64,000 nucleotides of DNA from Lepidostoma basale. Lineage: Eukaryota > Arthropoda > Insecta > Trichoptera > Lepidostomatidae. Positions 31,891-42,014 of the stretch are shown piece after piece. The notes under the pieces are model-generated. The model was not told the DNA's origin. It did no database searches and was given only the letters and a program-made list of their open reading frames with translations. Within the stretch, counting starts at the first letter, position 1; the number at the start of each line of letters is the position of its first letter. The position numbers and the translations under genes were made by a program. The DNA lies in the NCBI GenBank assembly GCA_022606425.2, contig JAHDVF020000450.1:78501-142500 (forward strand). The letters run 5' to 3'.

Positions 31891-34800
31891 GTGAGTAGGA
31901 GTATTTATTATTATTATTATTTCTCGGCGCTACATCCCGGTGTGGGACTTGGAATCCTCCACAACGGTCCTCCCTTGACTTTTGTCTCTGGCCATCTCTC
32001 TCCATTCCCCAGCTCCTTCCATTTTCTTCCAATCTTTTTCCACGCAATCCGCCCATCTTTTCCTCGGTCTGCCTCTTGGTCTCTTTTTGCGAGGCACCTA
32101 TCTGGATATAATTTGTGGTGTTCTACCCTCTGGCATTCTTTCCACATGGCCAGCCCACCGTAGGCGTTGAGACTTACAGAGTCTCACTACAGTTTCCTGG
32201 TTAATTAGTTCTTCAAGTTCAAGGTTTCTTTTTATTCTGTAAGTCCCATCCTCCAGCGTGGGTCCAAAAAAAAGAAGTATTTATTATTTGATGATTAAAT
32301 AAATACGATAAAATTGTACCTCAAAGAAAACGGTTATTACCCCTGGCATACCCAACTGATTTCTTGCTGGGTATACTGGACTATCAATCATTGGAAATTA
32401 GACGAACTATCCATTTGGGTGTTCACTGATTCCCTGTCGAATACATAACTCCGATATTTTGAATGACTTGACATAGTTTGTCCCTGATCTGCGACAATGC
32501 CAACATTGATTATTTCACTCGCCACTGTGTAGAATCAATCTACCTAAGGTTATGCCCGTGGGCAGGGCCATAATCCTTCTAAACCGCATCTCTTCGGATG
32601 TGGACATCTTCCACTATAATGACGCCACCCTCAGAAAGCATCTATCTTTTATATAATGTTTTAAATATTTGCTTCTCTTGTTTTTCATATTGTACCACAT
32701 TGTTTCTTTTTACTTAATTGTTCTTAAATATATTTTCTTTTTATTTACAAATTGTTGTTATTTTTGTTATTTTTAATTGTAATTACAAATGAATTGGAAC
32801 ATGTTATAATGTAAAGGAAACACCCACAGAATGCTAATTATATTTGAAGCTAGGGCAATACATTTGTTTGATGCCTAAATAGGTTTGATGATTAGAAAAT
32901 GTATTTTTCAGACTCGGAGGAATTACGGTTGACCAGCACACCATCAACCCAACCCTCACTGCCTTCATGAACTTCTCCGACACGGAGTCCTCGGATAAGG
33001 CAAGTTTCTTAATATACATAATATCAAAAGATTAATCTTAACCCGTTGCACCACTAATAAAGTTGACATAATTTTTTCATACAACACACTATTTAATTTT
33101 GACTCATTTTTTTTATTACAATAACATTATGACTAAATTACACACAAAATAAAAATGGTAAAACTTAGATCATTATGGCTCATCTCCAGGTAGTTTTGGA
33201 ACAGTGTGATAAGCTTTAAAGCATTCTGGCATGTGGAGAGCCACCAAACATTTCTCACATTCCCATCGAGATTCACAATCATTAGAATCAAGTCACTAGA
33301 ATCACTAGAATATTCATGGGTTCGCTGTATTTGATCCTCATTTGATGAAATATTACAAGCGCGACGAGTTTGTTTACGAGTGCGTTGGGCCATTTTGGAG
33401 GTATTGACAGATGTTAAAATATCGTAATATTTTGTAATAAATAATGTGAAATGAATTGTGATTATTACATTTTATTATGAAATCAGTAACCGAAATATAC
33501 TTATTTATGTCATTTTTATGAATAAAGTTATTGTCACTCGGTTTTAATGTAAAAAAAATCATTTCAAAGACAAACCGGCGATTCGCCGGCTTTGTGTTGC
33601 AATTGGTTGACCTTTCCCTTACAGTGCTAAATTAAAAACGTGCGTTCCGGTGTAGGGTAGTCAGTACGCGTTAAAAAATTAGCGATTTTAAATCCATTAA
33701 ATAGGAACATTCATAGCTAATACCCTTATATAATTATAATTGAAGTCAAAATTTTTAATAATTGAGATCTGATTGCTAAAAACATTAAAAAACCATCTGG
33801 CAACGCTCACGGAACGGGCATAGACCCGCTCTGGTTGGAAGCCTGAAAGCGACTGCCGCCGGCGCGGCGGGACGGAGAGAGTGAGAACATTGAGCTAGAA
33901 CATATGCAAGAGTGAGATGCGAATATAGTGTCGCGTACTCAGCGCTACGAATTTTGTTTCCGATGTTCACAAAATACCTCCGATGTACCCGATGAATTCT
34001 GATTATTATTAATATTATTTTTTTAATCAATGCGTAAATATATTATGGAGGAATACCTAAAATCTTAACCTTGTATTTATTAAATGTATAGAGATATTGA
34101 TGGTTATTAGAAGCAACGTGTAGAAGATACCCATCACAGGGAAGGGAGGGTTAAACAGTGAAACCTCGTTGAAAGAAGGGCTGGTGCGGGTAAAAAAGTG
34201 AGTGGAGGTTTAAAAATATTTATTGGAAACAAGAATTTATCAATGAAAGCGAAAATGGCCGTTCACAATGGAATTCTGGTCCCAACCGTTGTGTATGGAA
34301 GCGAAGCATGGAACTGACAGATGAAGGATGAGAGAGAAGTAGAACGATGTACGACAGAATCTCAAATGCTGATGTAAGAAAGAGTCCTGGTTATAATATT
34401 GCGGATGTTTCCTCAGGCCATGGAGAGCAACGGAGTGGAGATGGGCGGCAACAGCCTGGAATTGCAGGTGCTGCGCTCCGGGGAGTACACCGCCGTCCTC
34501 AACAACATCCCGGCCATCATCAGCGAAGACACCCTGCGCTCCGTCTTCTCGCCCTGCGGCAACATCAAGAAGATCCTCAAGATCCCTGCGAGACCCACTG
34601 GTGAGTGTGCTCAATCCATTTAACTTCAGTCCTTTTATATATACAGATTTATCATCCGTCAAAGAGATCTCATTTCTACTGCATTTATTCTACTTTCATC
34701 CTTGTTTTGTCACCTCCTTGCTTCACTTCCATGCACAAGGGTCAGTACAAGAACACCATTGTGCTCTATCATCTTATCTGTATATTATGAGTGTCAAATC

Positions 34801-37800
34801 TAAATGTAAGAAGTGAATGCATTGTGAATGAAAATGTTATGAACAAAATAATGTAAGGATTATTACGATGGTATGGATTCATGAAAATAATGGTAAAGAA
34901 ATTATACAGGGATGATATAAATGGAACTAGAAATAGAGGAACACCGAGGAAAAACGTGCCACAATTAAAATTATCATGATCATCTTCGCAATTATTGTCT
35001 TACATTTTTTGTTTCATTGCAGCAATAATCAAATTTTGGCCTTACTTTTAGTCTTTAGTTGCAGCATTAATAAAATTTTGGCCTTACTTTTAGTGTTTTG
35101 TTGCAGCATTCATTGAATTTCGGCCATACTTTTATTGTTTAATTGCAGCATTAATAAAATTTTGGCCTTACTTTTAGTGTTTTGTTGCAGCATTCATTGA
35201 ATTTCGGCCATACTTTTATTGTTTGATTGCAGCATTAATCGAATTTTGGCCTTACTTTTAGTGTTTAATTGCAGCATTAATCGAATTTTGGCCTTACTTT
35301 TAGTGTTTAGTTGCAGCATTAATCGAATTTTAGTGTTTTATTGCAGCATTAATCGAATTTTGGCTTTAATTTTAGTGTTTTATTGCAGCATTAATCGAAT
35401 TTTGGCCTTACTTTTAGTGTTTAGTTGCAGCATTAATCGAATTTTAGTGTTTTATTGCAGCATTAATCGAATTTTGGCTTTAATTTTAGTGTTTTATTGC
35501 AGCATTAATCGAATTTTGGCCTTACTTTTAGTGTTTAGTTGCAGCATTAATCGAATTTTAGTGTTTTATTGCAGCATTAATCGAATTTTGGCTTTAATTT
35601 TAGTGTTTTATTGCAGCATTAATCGAATTTTGGCCTTACTTTTAGTGTTTAGTTGCAGCATTAATCGAATTTTGGCCTTAATTTTAGTGTTTTGTTGCAG
35701 CATTTATCGAATTTGATGACGAGGAGAGCTTAAACAAAATGCTGTCCCTGAACGGCACCATCTCCATGAACAACACGGACGTCACCATCCACCGACAGGG
35801 GGCTGAAATCAAACGAGTGAGTTCACCTGACAATGTAGTTATTTTTTTATTTATTTGAAAAGAAAGTTTTATTTTTAATCACAAAATGTGTCTAATAATA
35901 AACTGGCAGTAATTGAAGCAGGTCAACCGTCATCCAAGTAAGTACGTTTTGTAAACTAGCGCCACTAGCGATATCTTGTGTACCGTGATAGGCAGATGGG
36001 AATGTAGAGTGAAGGGTGCAACCAGTAGCGGTACTTCCATACAAGCCGGGAAGCCGGGCTTGCCTTAAAAAATCTATCTTCTTCGCGTACCGACGTTGGC
36101 AATCACTCCGGCGAAGGCTCTCGCCATAGTGATATCCTGGGAATGATAATCAGAGTGGTTTTCCGTTGTCTTCTCCGATGGGTTTTTCTGTAGGGGTCAC
36201 CTTCCCTTAGCTGGGGGGGCCGGTTTTATGGCGCCGGACACTCGCCATTCGCCCTCTCACTATCTGCTATGATACTGATGGTAATAACAGTGGCCACATT
36301 GCCCCCGAGAGACCACTCGTGGACGCTAGTGAGTAGGACTTGTTGGTAGTGTTGCTGGTGGTATATGCAACATGGTTTTTCGTGATATTTTATAGAAGTA
36401 TAACTTCCAGCAAGATATACCCCATCACGACCAGTGGCGTGCCTACAGTCAACCAGTAAGGCAAGCCGTCCGCCTTTTTTTTGTTATAATATTAGTAGAG
36501 GGTCACGATAATGTATTTCCCGGATTAAAAGAGTTTTATCTTTCTTAATTAATTTCGTGAATTAATTGATTTTAATTAATATTTTAGGCGTATTTTAAAT
36601 TTATACTAAAAATAATTTTCTGCGTCTTCAAATTCATGTTCTTGTATAATATAAGAATGTATTTACAGATATAAGAAGAAATATAATTAATAAGCTCTAA
36701 ATAGATAATAAAAATCAATTTGTTTACACCGAAACACGAATTATAAACAAATGTTCGTAAAAAAATGACTTAATCTTTCTTTTCATAACATTTCTGCACA
36801 TAACGTAAATGACAGATAACATTCTGACAATAGAAGAAGAATAGTAACATACTTCAGATTGATAAAGCCCGGTTTCAAATCCATACAAAAAATTGTAGAT
36901 ATCTCTTGGTATATATGCACCTAGCTATATGATTACAAGCCAAAAAGACGTAAGTGCGACAAAGACCCTTTTACATTTTGCAAGCCCAATATGAAGCCCA
37001 TCGAAAACATGAAACAAAACATGTGGACGTAGGCGTATTCGCGCGCATCTCATCTACAGCTACGGTACGTACGAATGAAATAAAATACGGCGCGTATGAG
37101 TGGAACAAAACATACATTTCTGCTCATGACAGCGGAGTCATTTGCAACGTAACGGATTAAATCGCTTTAACTCACGCGAAAATTCAAAATATTATTTTAT
37201 TCGTAGACGGCTCAAACGTGCAAAAAACATTGTTTTATTATAGATTTTTTAAGGCAAGTCCGGCTTTTCGGCTTGTATGGAAGTACCGCCACTGATCACG
37301 ACCTACCAACCATTGAACCCCAAACTATAATAAAACAATATTTTTTGCCCATTTGAGCAGTCTACGAATAAAATAATATTTAGAATTTCGCGCGAATTAA
37401 AGCGATTTAATTGCGTTGCAAATGACTCCGCTGACATGCGCAGAATTGACCTATGTGTATGTTTGTTTCACATATACGCGCCGTATTTGATTTCACTCAA
37501 ACATACCGTAGGTGAGATGCCCGCGAAATCGCCTACGTCCACATGTTTTGTTTCATGTTTTCGATGGGATTGCAAAATGTATAAGGGTCTTTGTCGCACT
37601 TATGTATTTTTGGCTTGTAATCATATAGCTAGGTGCATATATGCCAGAAGATATCTTAAATTTTTTGTATGGATTTGAATCCGGGCTTTATCACTCTGAA
37701 GTATGTTACTATTCAATGTGTCACGAACTTCATTTCTATTGTCAGAATGTTATCTGTCATTTACGTTATGTGCAGAAATGTTATGAAAAGAAAGATTATG

Positions 37801-40800
37801 TAATTTCTTTACGAACATTTATTTATAATTCGTGTTTCGGTGTTAACAAATTTATTATTATTGTCTATTTACAGCTTATTTATTATGAATTATATTTCTT
37901 CTTGTATATGTAAACACATTATTATATTACACAGAAGAAAAAAAATTGTATAGATTTATAATGAATCTTAAAATGCGATTTAAAATCAATTGATTCACAA
38001 AATTAATTTACAAAGATTCTTTTATCCGGAAAAACTCATTCAAATAGAAAGGGGTTGCCTTACTGGTTGACCCTAGGCACGCCACTGGGTGCAACAAGAA
38101 TATGTATGGAATTCTCTACCAATATTTTTGTTTGTAGCAATGCTACACTATGGTGGTCTAAAAACCAATGAAGGGTTAAACCTATGTGGTCTGTTCTTCG
38201 GAGGGTTGCTCCTCTCGTGAGGTGTATTCCCAGCGGTCCTTCCATCTTTTAAGAGATCTTTGACGAGAGTCCCGCGAGGAAGAAGAATAATGAGAGCAGA
38301 AAAGAATGGTTAAGAAGGTATATCTTTTCCAAAACACCCAAACCTGGTTATAGAAAATCAACCCATAGGTTCAGGACCCATGTCAGGACCTTCAAGTATC
38401 TAGGCGTAGACCTGGTGGGAAGAGCTGATCTGCGGGAAGAAATACAAGCTCAAGTAAACAAGGCAGCTGCAATCTCTGGGGCTCTAAAATCCACAATATG
38501 GTAAAATAAAGTCATGGCCATTAAGAGTAAGATGAGAATCTATAAAGCATGCGTAATACCAATAATAACATGGCGTCGAAAATCTTCCATTTTCATAAAA
38601 AAACAACGTAAATACGTTTTGTAAAATTTTATTTATACATTATATATAGAAAGTTTCAATCCTGGGATTGGTTTGCAGTAATTTCTTCTATTCTTCTCTT
38701 CCATTCTTCCCTGTCTTGTTCGGCTCTTTTGAAATCTGCATATGATGAGCAGCGCACGTCCACCAACAGGTCCTCCAGGTACTTGGCGTGGGCGTCCCCT
38801 CGGTCATACCCTCCATAATGGCTTGCAAGAGGCCCTCCTGACGTATTACATGGCCGATTTATCTTGCACGCCTTTATACATTACATATAATTTAATCCTT
38901 AAAACTCCGTTGGTCGCCATAGGGTTAATTTAATAATTGTTTAAGTAATATAAATAAATTTAAAAAGGAGTTTAAAAAAATAAAACCACAACCATGGGTA
39001 ATATTATTTGTTATCAGATATTAAAGTAACCGCTTTCAGAACGAATCCAAGAACAAGGCGAAAAAGTCGAAGATTGCGGCTTGCGTGAACCGTCCCGTCC
39101 CTCCCCCCGTCCCCCGCGGTCCCCCTCGCGGGGCTCCCCGCGGGGCGGGAGGCCCGCCGCGAGGGGGCCGCGGCCGCGTGGGCATCCAGCCGTGGATGCA
39201 GTCCAACTGGGGCGGGAACCAGTTCAACCAGTGGGACCAGGGCGACTTCCGAAGGAACTTTGGAGGGAACAACAACTGGGTGAGTATTCATAGTTGAAGC
39301 TTCAAATGCAATGGGGTCTTCAACCCTTTGGTTGTCGGCATTGTTGGGATCACTATGCAAAAATAAGGTGACTTTAGAGAATGTTATTCAATAGTAATGA
39401 ACGTAGAAATAATTAATACGAATTAAAATGACATTCATAAAAGGTCATTCATTACCCTGAAGATGGAGACTGCAACGATATCCGAAACGTCGGTCGAGAA
39501 GGAGTTATCACACGGTGTTACCCAAAAACACATCAAACGAATTAAAATGTCAGTTTTCTAGAAGTTTTATTATATTTTATGGGAATGACATGTTTCACCC
39601 TTTTATTAAATAATAATGGGATTCTAGTGATGACCCATATGTATGGAAGTGAAGCTTGGAGTGGACAGAAGAAGAATGAAAGTAGGATAAATTTGTAGAA
39701 ATGAAATCTCTTAGAAAAACAATTTATGATAGAATACTCAATGAAGAAGTTCGAAAGGAATGTAAGGCGGATGAATCCGTCCTAAATAAAATTAAGAAAG
39801 GGTCACTCAGTTGGTTTAGACACGTGGAACGAATGGATGAGGGAAGAATGGTCAAAAAGATGTACAGTGAAACCCCTATTTTATGTTTTTTAAGGGACCT
39901 AGAGATAAAAACGTAAATGGGGGGATAATTGCGTAGATTAGTTCGCAAAACGCGTGAAACAAAATGTAACCGATGTAGGGGTATTGAAAAAAACAACATT
40001 TAAATTTATTTATTTTTAAATCACGTAGATAAGCTCACAAAATGCGTGAACCGAAACGAAACCGATGTAAAAAGAAAGAAAATATTGTAATTTACTTTTT
40101 TTAAATTAACAAAAAACGTAAAAACTGTTTTTAAATGTCCATCGCGATTAATGTCAAAAAGAACGAAGCGCTACAAATCGAGTCGATAACCGAATGACAG
40201 AAGGACAGATGTTAACCGGTGAAAATTGAAAAATGTCGGCCAATCACCACGATTAGCGCCGTATGCCGACCAATAACAACGTCGCTCGCCGACCAATCAC
40301 GGCCGAAACGATGCGCAGACTAATTGTCAAGCGCGCTAAAAAAAAACAACGTAAAAGCGGGTAAAAAATGTTCTAAAATATATCGGGACTGAAATAATAA
40401 AACGCAATTGGCGGGAGAACGTTAAATACGGGGATGTAAAATCTGGGTTTAACTGTATACAAGTAGTGTGAATGGAAAAAGGATGGATTTCATTATGAAG
40501 ACTACAGGGGAAAAACAAGGAATGTCAGTAGAAGGTTAATTTGAATAAATTGAGAATAAAGCTAATCAAAGTCTATATATTTCTTAGCAATTAGCAATCG
40601 ATTATCTGACCATAGTCGATGACACACATGATTTTTGAATATGAAAATTTTACTGTGGATAGATACGTACAAATGCCGCTAGATGGCATTATTACATTTA
40701 TTTTGAATTTTAACTGACATTCCTTGTTTTTCCCCTGTAGTCTTCATTTCTACTGTATTATTTTTTCGTTGTTATTAATTATTTAATAAACAATTGGCAT

Positions 40801-40896
40801 TGTCCGCAGGGGAACAACGGCAACTTCCCGAACATGAACGAGGACCAGATGGGCTTCAAGAGGAGGAAACAGAACGACTGGATGTACAAGTACTAA
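31661..40896 (+). CDS. Two-RRM RNA-binding protein with RG-rich tail (six coding exons, 314 aa)
   Basis: A complete coding sequence joins in phase from 31661-31890, 32912-32999, 34417-34600, 35701-35816, 39040-39279 and 40810-40896 (TAA). The start is fixed by an in-frame TGA at 31655. RRM1 (about residues 43-126) has the RNP2-like TVIVRNL and RNP1-like TLTAFMNF. RRM2 (about 130-200) has YTAVLNN and TAFIEFDD. A basic linker KNKAKKSK follows, then proline- and RG-rich PRGPPRGAPRGAGGPP, a WGGNQFNQWDQ segment and a basic FKRRKQNDWMYKY end. This architecture suggests a nuclear hnRNP-like RNA-binding protein; I do not recognise the ortholog. Intron 2 has a GC donor (GCAAGT). Intron 3 ends in an array of copied splice acceptors. 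Introns hold hAT, piggyBac, Tigger and LINE relics. A spliced 5' UTR is likely (acceptor CTTGCAG at 31630). Confidence 0.9.
31905..32270 (-). mobile_element. LINE-B-like fragment in RRM-gene intron 1
   Basis: Minus-strand frames are out of register but contain RCLAKRDQEADRGKDGRIAW and the GRPRLRWEDxV-like segment seen in LINE-B relatives. It begins only about 15 bp after the splice donor. Confidence 0.5.
32325..32780 (+). mobile_element. LINE-E diverged fragment in RRM-gene intron 1
   Basis: Nucleotide similarity to LINE-E through CTGGGTATACTGGACTATC and GTTATGCCCGTGGGCAGGGC to CTTCGGATGTGGACATCTTC, then an AT-rich 3' end. No open frame remains. Confidence 0.65.
32912..32999 (+). CDS. RRM-protein coding exon 2, followed by a GC-AG intron
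   Basis: Acceptor TTTTTCAG. Encodes (K)LGGITVDQHTINPTLTAFMN, FSDTESSDK. The donor is GCAAGT, the rare GC-AG type. The next exon (AMESNGVEM) joins in frame, which supports it. Confidence 0.88.
33038..33600 (-). mobile_element. piggyBac-derived element, internally deleted
   Basis: TTAACCC at 33038-33044 marks one end. The minus-strand frame starts MAQRTRKQTRRACNISSNED (33393), then jumps to a cysteine-rich C-terminus (CESRWECEKCLVALHMPECF, KAYHT) in another frame. That cysteine pattern is the piggyBac C-terminal zinc-binding domain. The DDE core is missing. The other terminal TTAA was not identified with confidence. Confidence 0.65.
34140..34385 (+). mobile_element. LINE-A fragment at the edge of RRM-gene exon 3
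   Basis: Matches [40 protein letters not shown] and VYGSEAWN, then [13 protein letters not shown]. It ends about 30 bp before the exon at 34417. Confidence 0.75.
34417..34600 (+). CDS. RRM-protein coding exon 3
   Basis: Acceptor TTTCCTCAG. Encodes the end of RRM1 and the start of RRM2: AMESNGVEMGGNSLELQVLR, SGEYTAVLNNIPAIISEDTL, RSVFSPCGNIKKILKIPARP, T. Donor GTGAGTG, phase 1. Confidence 0.9.
34655..34975. mobile_element. Opposed LINE-A fragments in RRM-gene intron 3
   Basis: 34655-34770 is antisense LINE-A (CTCATTTCTACTGCATTTAT, CTTCACTTCCATGCACAAGG). 34786-34975 is sense (the MNKIM, GRPRKTWHN region). The join lies at about 34780. Confidence 0.65.
35005..35700 (+). repeat. Tandem array of 17 duplicated 3' splice-site units
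   Basis: Units of 42 bp (or 30 bp) each contain a T-rich tract, TTGCAG, and CATTAATCGAATTT. The AG ends fall at 35022, 35064, 35106, 35148, 35190, 35232, 35274, 35316, 35346, 35388, 35430, 35460, 35502, 35544, 35574, 35616 and 35658. The real acceptor follows at 35700 with CATTTATCGAATTTGATGA, the exon start. Higher-order structure: an 84-bp dimer twice, then a 42+42+30 (114-bp) trimer three times. All spacings are multiples of three. Confidence 0.95.
35701..35816 (+). CDS. RRM-protein coding exon 4
   Basis: Encodes (A)FIEFDDEESLNKMLSLNGTI, SMNNTDVTIHRQGAEIKR: RNP1 of RRM2 and the end of the fold. Its first 14 bases are the source, or a sister copy, of the upstream array units. Donor GTGAGT at 35817, phase 0. 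Confidence 0.9.
36072..36423 (-). mobile_element. LINE-D-like 3' piece plus unassigned sequence
   Basis: The first 70 bp (CGACGTTGGCAATCACTCCG) match the LINE-D 3' end in antisense. The remaining 280 bp, including GGGGGGGCCGGTTTTATGG, are of unknown origin. Confidence 0.45.
36432..37294. mobile_element. hAT element, copy 3, nested inside copy 2
   Basis: 863 bp, inverted relative to copy 2, with ends CAGTGGCGTGCC and GTACCGCCACTG. Perfect 8-bp duplication ATCACGAC (36424-36431 and 37295-37302). Confidence 0.92.
38295..38590 (+). mobile_element. LINE-B2 fragment
   Basis: Sense frames give RTFKYLGVDLVGRADLREEI, QAQVNKAAAISGALKSTIW, then KSKMRIYKACVIPIITW. This is the post-RT segment; it is truncated at both ends. 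Confidence 0.65.
38640..38870 (-). mobile_element. LINE-B-like fragment, partner of 1870
   Basis: The minus strand repeats the 1870-2115 element: GRPRREYLEDLL-like and AEQDREEWKRRIEE-like coding. Confidence 0.55.
39040..39279 (+). CDS. RRM-protein coding exon 5 (RG/proline-rich)
   Basis: Acceptor CTTTCAG. Encodes NESKNKAKKSKIAACVNRPV, PPPVPRGPPRGAPRGAGGPP, RGGRGRVGIQPWMQSNWGGN and QFNQWDQGDFRRNFGGNNNW. RGG/PRG repeats are typical RNA-binding, arginine-methylated segments. Donor GTGAGT, phase 0. Very GC-rich. Confidence 0.9.
39457..39493 (+). ncRNA. Hammerhead-ribozyme-like motif (Penelope type)
   Basis: CTGAAGA (39457-39463), stem II arms GGAGA and TATCC around a 9-base loop, then GAAACGTC (39484-39491). 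It has all the conserved boxes of a minimal hammerhead with a loopless, self-complementary stem III (ACGT). One extra base separates CTGAAGA from stem II. It lies in RRM-gene intron 5, sense to the gene. Confidence 0.55.
39608..40480 (+). mobile_element. LINE-A copy split by a Tigger-like element
   Basis: 39608-39864 reads [53 protein letters not shown]. The frame continues after the insert as [10 protein letters not shown] (40456-40485). The insertion site is TA. Confidence 0.8.
39865..40455. mobile_element. pogo/Tigger-like MITE with TA duplication
   Basis: A 591-bp insert starting CAGTGAAACCCCTATTTTAT and ending GGGTTTAACTG, imperfect terminal repeats of about 25 bp. Flanked by TA at 39863-39864 and 40456-40457. 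Non-coding. Confidence 0.8.
40495..40747. repeat. 35-bp inverted repeat pair near RRM-gene exon 6
   Basis: 40495-40529 (ATGAAGACTACAGGGGAAAA and onward) is exactly inverted at 40713-40747, with a 183-bp loop. Possibly a small foldback element. It ends 62 bp before the exon at 40810. Confidence 0.75.
40810..40896 (+). CDS. RRM-protein last coding exon
   Basis: Acceptor TCCGCAG. Encodes GNNGNFPNMNEDQMGFKRRK, QNDWMYKY and TAA at 40894-40896. FKRRKQ may act as a nuclear localisation signal (inference). A candidate poly(A) signal ATTAAA lies near 41159-41164. Confidence 0.9.
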   Translation, partial: GNNGNFPNMNEDQMGFKRRKQNDWMYKY

Positions 40897-41231
40897 GTTG
40901 GCCGGCTCCCTCTCCCTTCAATTCTAGAAAATATGATCCGCAGCGGCCAAACAGGCCCTGCGCCCGGTTGTAACTTATTGCCTTCTCCGCGTATCTAGTA
41001 CAATTGTAACGGGGTTCCGTTGAGCTCTCCTTGATCACTTTGTTTCACACACTTACATGTATTTATGGTAGTACTTAAAAACAAAACTATTTCTATCTTG
41101 ACCTCTCGGACGTCGGGATCTTTTATCATTCATAACGCCGCCGTAGAATTACATAACAAATTAAAACACCTCGTATTTTTTTTTTTACACTTTGGAAATG
41201 GTGAAATTCAAAGGTATTTTAAAAACCCTTA

Positions 41232-41450
41232 AGGCAGAAACTTACTATTAACACGCCACGCCACCCGATGCCACGTGATGCGTGTTGAGTCAAATCAAAT
41301 TGTATTGTTTTCTATGGACAGAATCACACTACGAACACCCGACGCGACGCCATGCGCGCACACGCCACCCGATCCAGACGAGCTAATCGACGTGTCGCCG
41401 ATGGTGGGAGTAAACACGCCACGTCGCGTGTTAATAGTATGTTTCTGCCT
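41232..41450. mobile_element. PIF/Harbinger-like MITE, GGCAGAAAC family, copy 3
   Basis: Ends AGGCAGAAAC and GTTTCTGCCT, TTA on both sides (41229-41231 and 41451-41453). Same orientation as copy 1. It lies just beyond the RRM gene's 3' UTR. Confidence 0.85.
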
Positions 41451-41839
41451 TTATCGGACGCTTGCTTTTGTATCCTTTGAATGCAATATTCTATTAATAT
41501 TTAATTTTAAAAAGGTACTGTTATTCCACAGACAACAAGATTTATCGTGTCACCTTATGTGTGCCATACGAGCGCAGCATATACAGTCGAATTCGGTTAT
41601 TATGATCATGGAAATAGCAAAATTTTGGATGTAACGTGATTTTGTCACGCGTCTTGGCGAGTTCTTCTCTCTGCGTTGGTCTATGCAAAATATGGTCCAC
41701 TGGGATTGATTACCCGATCTCGTACATGTCCGTCATAGTTTCCAAGGAGACCAAGCGTAGAGGTGCAGATCAGAATTGAAGACGTCCCAACCCCGTGCGC
41801 TCCCGAGACACAAAAATCATCCCGAAACCCCATAACGAC

Positions 41840-41990
41840 GATGGGAGAGAGTCAGAGGGTTACTGAATGGAAGCCAAGGTTGGGCCAGAAAAGCGTCGGC
41901 AGATTGGTAGGTGATATTGCGCAGACGGCGGGAAGAAGCTGGAAAAAACTGGTGAGAGACAGTGAGTGATGGTGCGAACGAAGAAGGTTA
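41840..41990 (+). mobile_element. LINE-B-like 3' scrap
   Basis: Reads VTEWKPRLGQKSVGRLVGDI and AQTAGRSWKKLVRDSE, an eroded version of the WRPRxGxRSVGRPPTRW to QDR segment, then GAAGAAGG. The stretch 41455-41840 shows nothing recognisable. Confidence 0.5.
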
Positions 41991-42014
41991 CATACTGTTT
42001 CTCTTTTAAAAAAA

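Larger units (their letters stand above)
36023..38087. mobile_element. hAT element, copy 2, with nested insertions
   Basis: Ends CAGTAGCGGTAC and GCACGCCACTG, flanked by the perfect 8-bp duplication GGTGCAAC (36015-36022 and 38088-38095). Its body is continuous with copy 1 (4401) except for an insert at about 36072-37330 that holds a LINE-D-like piece and hAT copy 3. No transposase. It lies in RRM-gene intron 4. Confidence 0.9.

Noticed and set aside
35219..35716. A 165-residue repetitive protein (CSINRILALLLVF repeats)
   Set aside because: The frame is a by-product of tandem units whose lengths are multiples of three. It is out of frame with the downstream exon and consists of intron sequence with splice acceptors.
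39081..39297. Alternative frames over the RG-rich exon
   Set aside because: Only one frame joins both neighbouring exons in phase. The others are shadows of GC-rich sequence.
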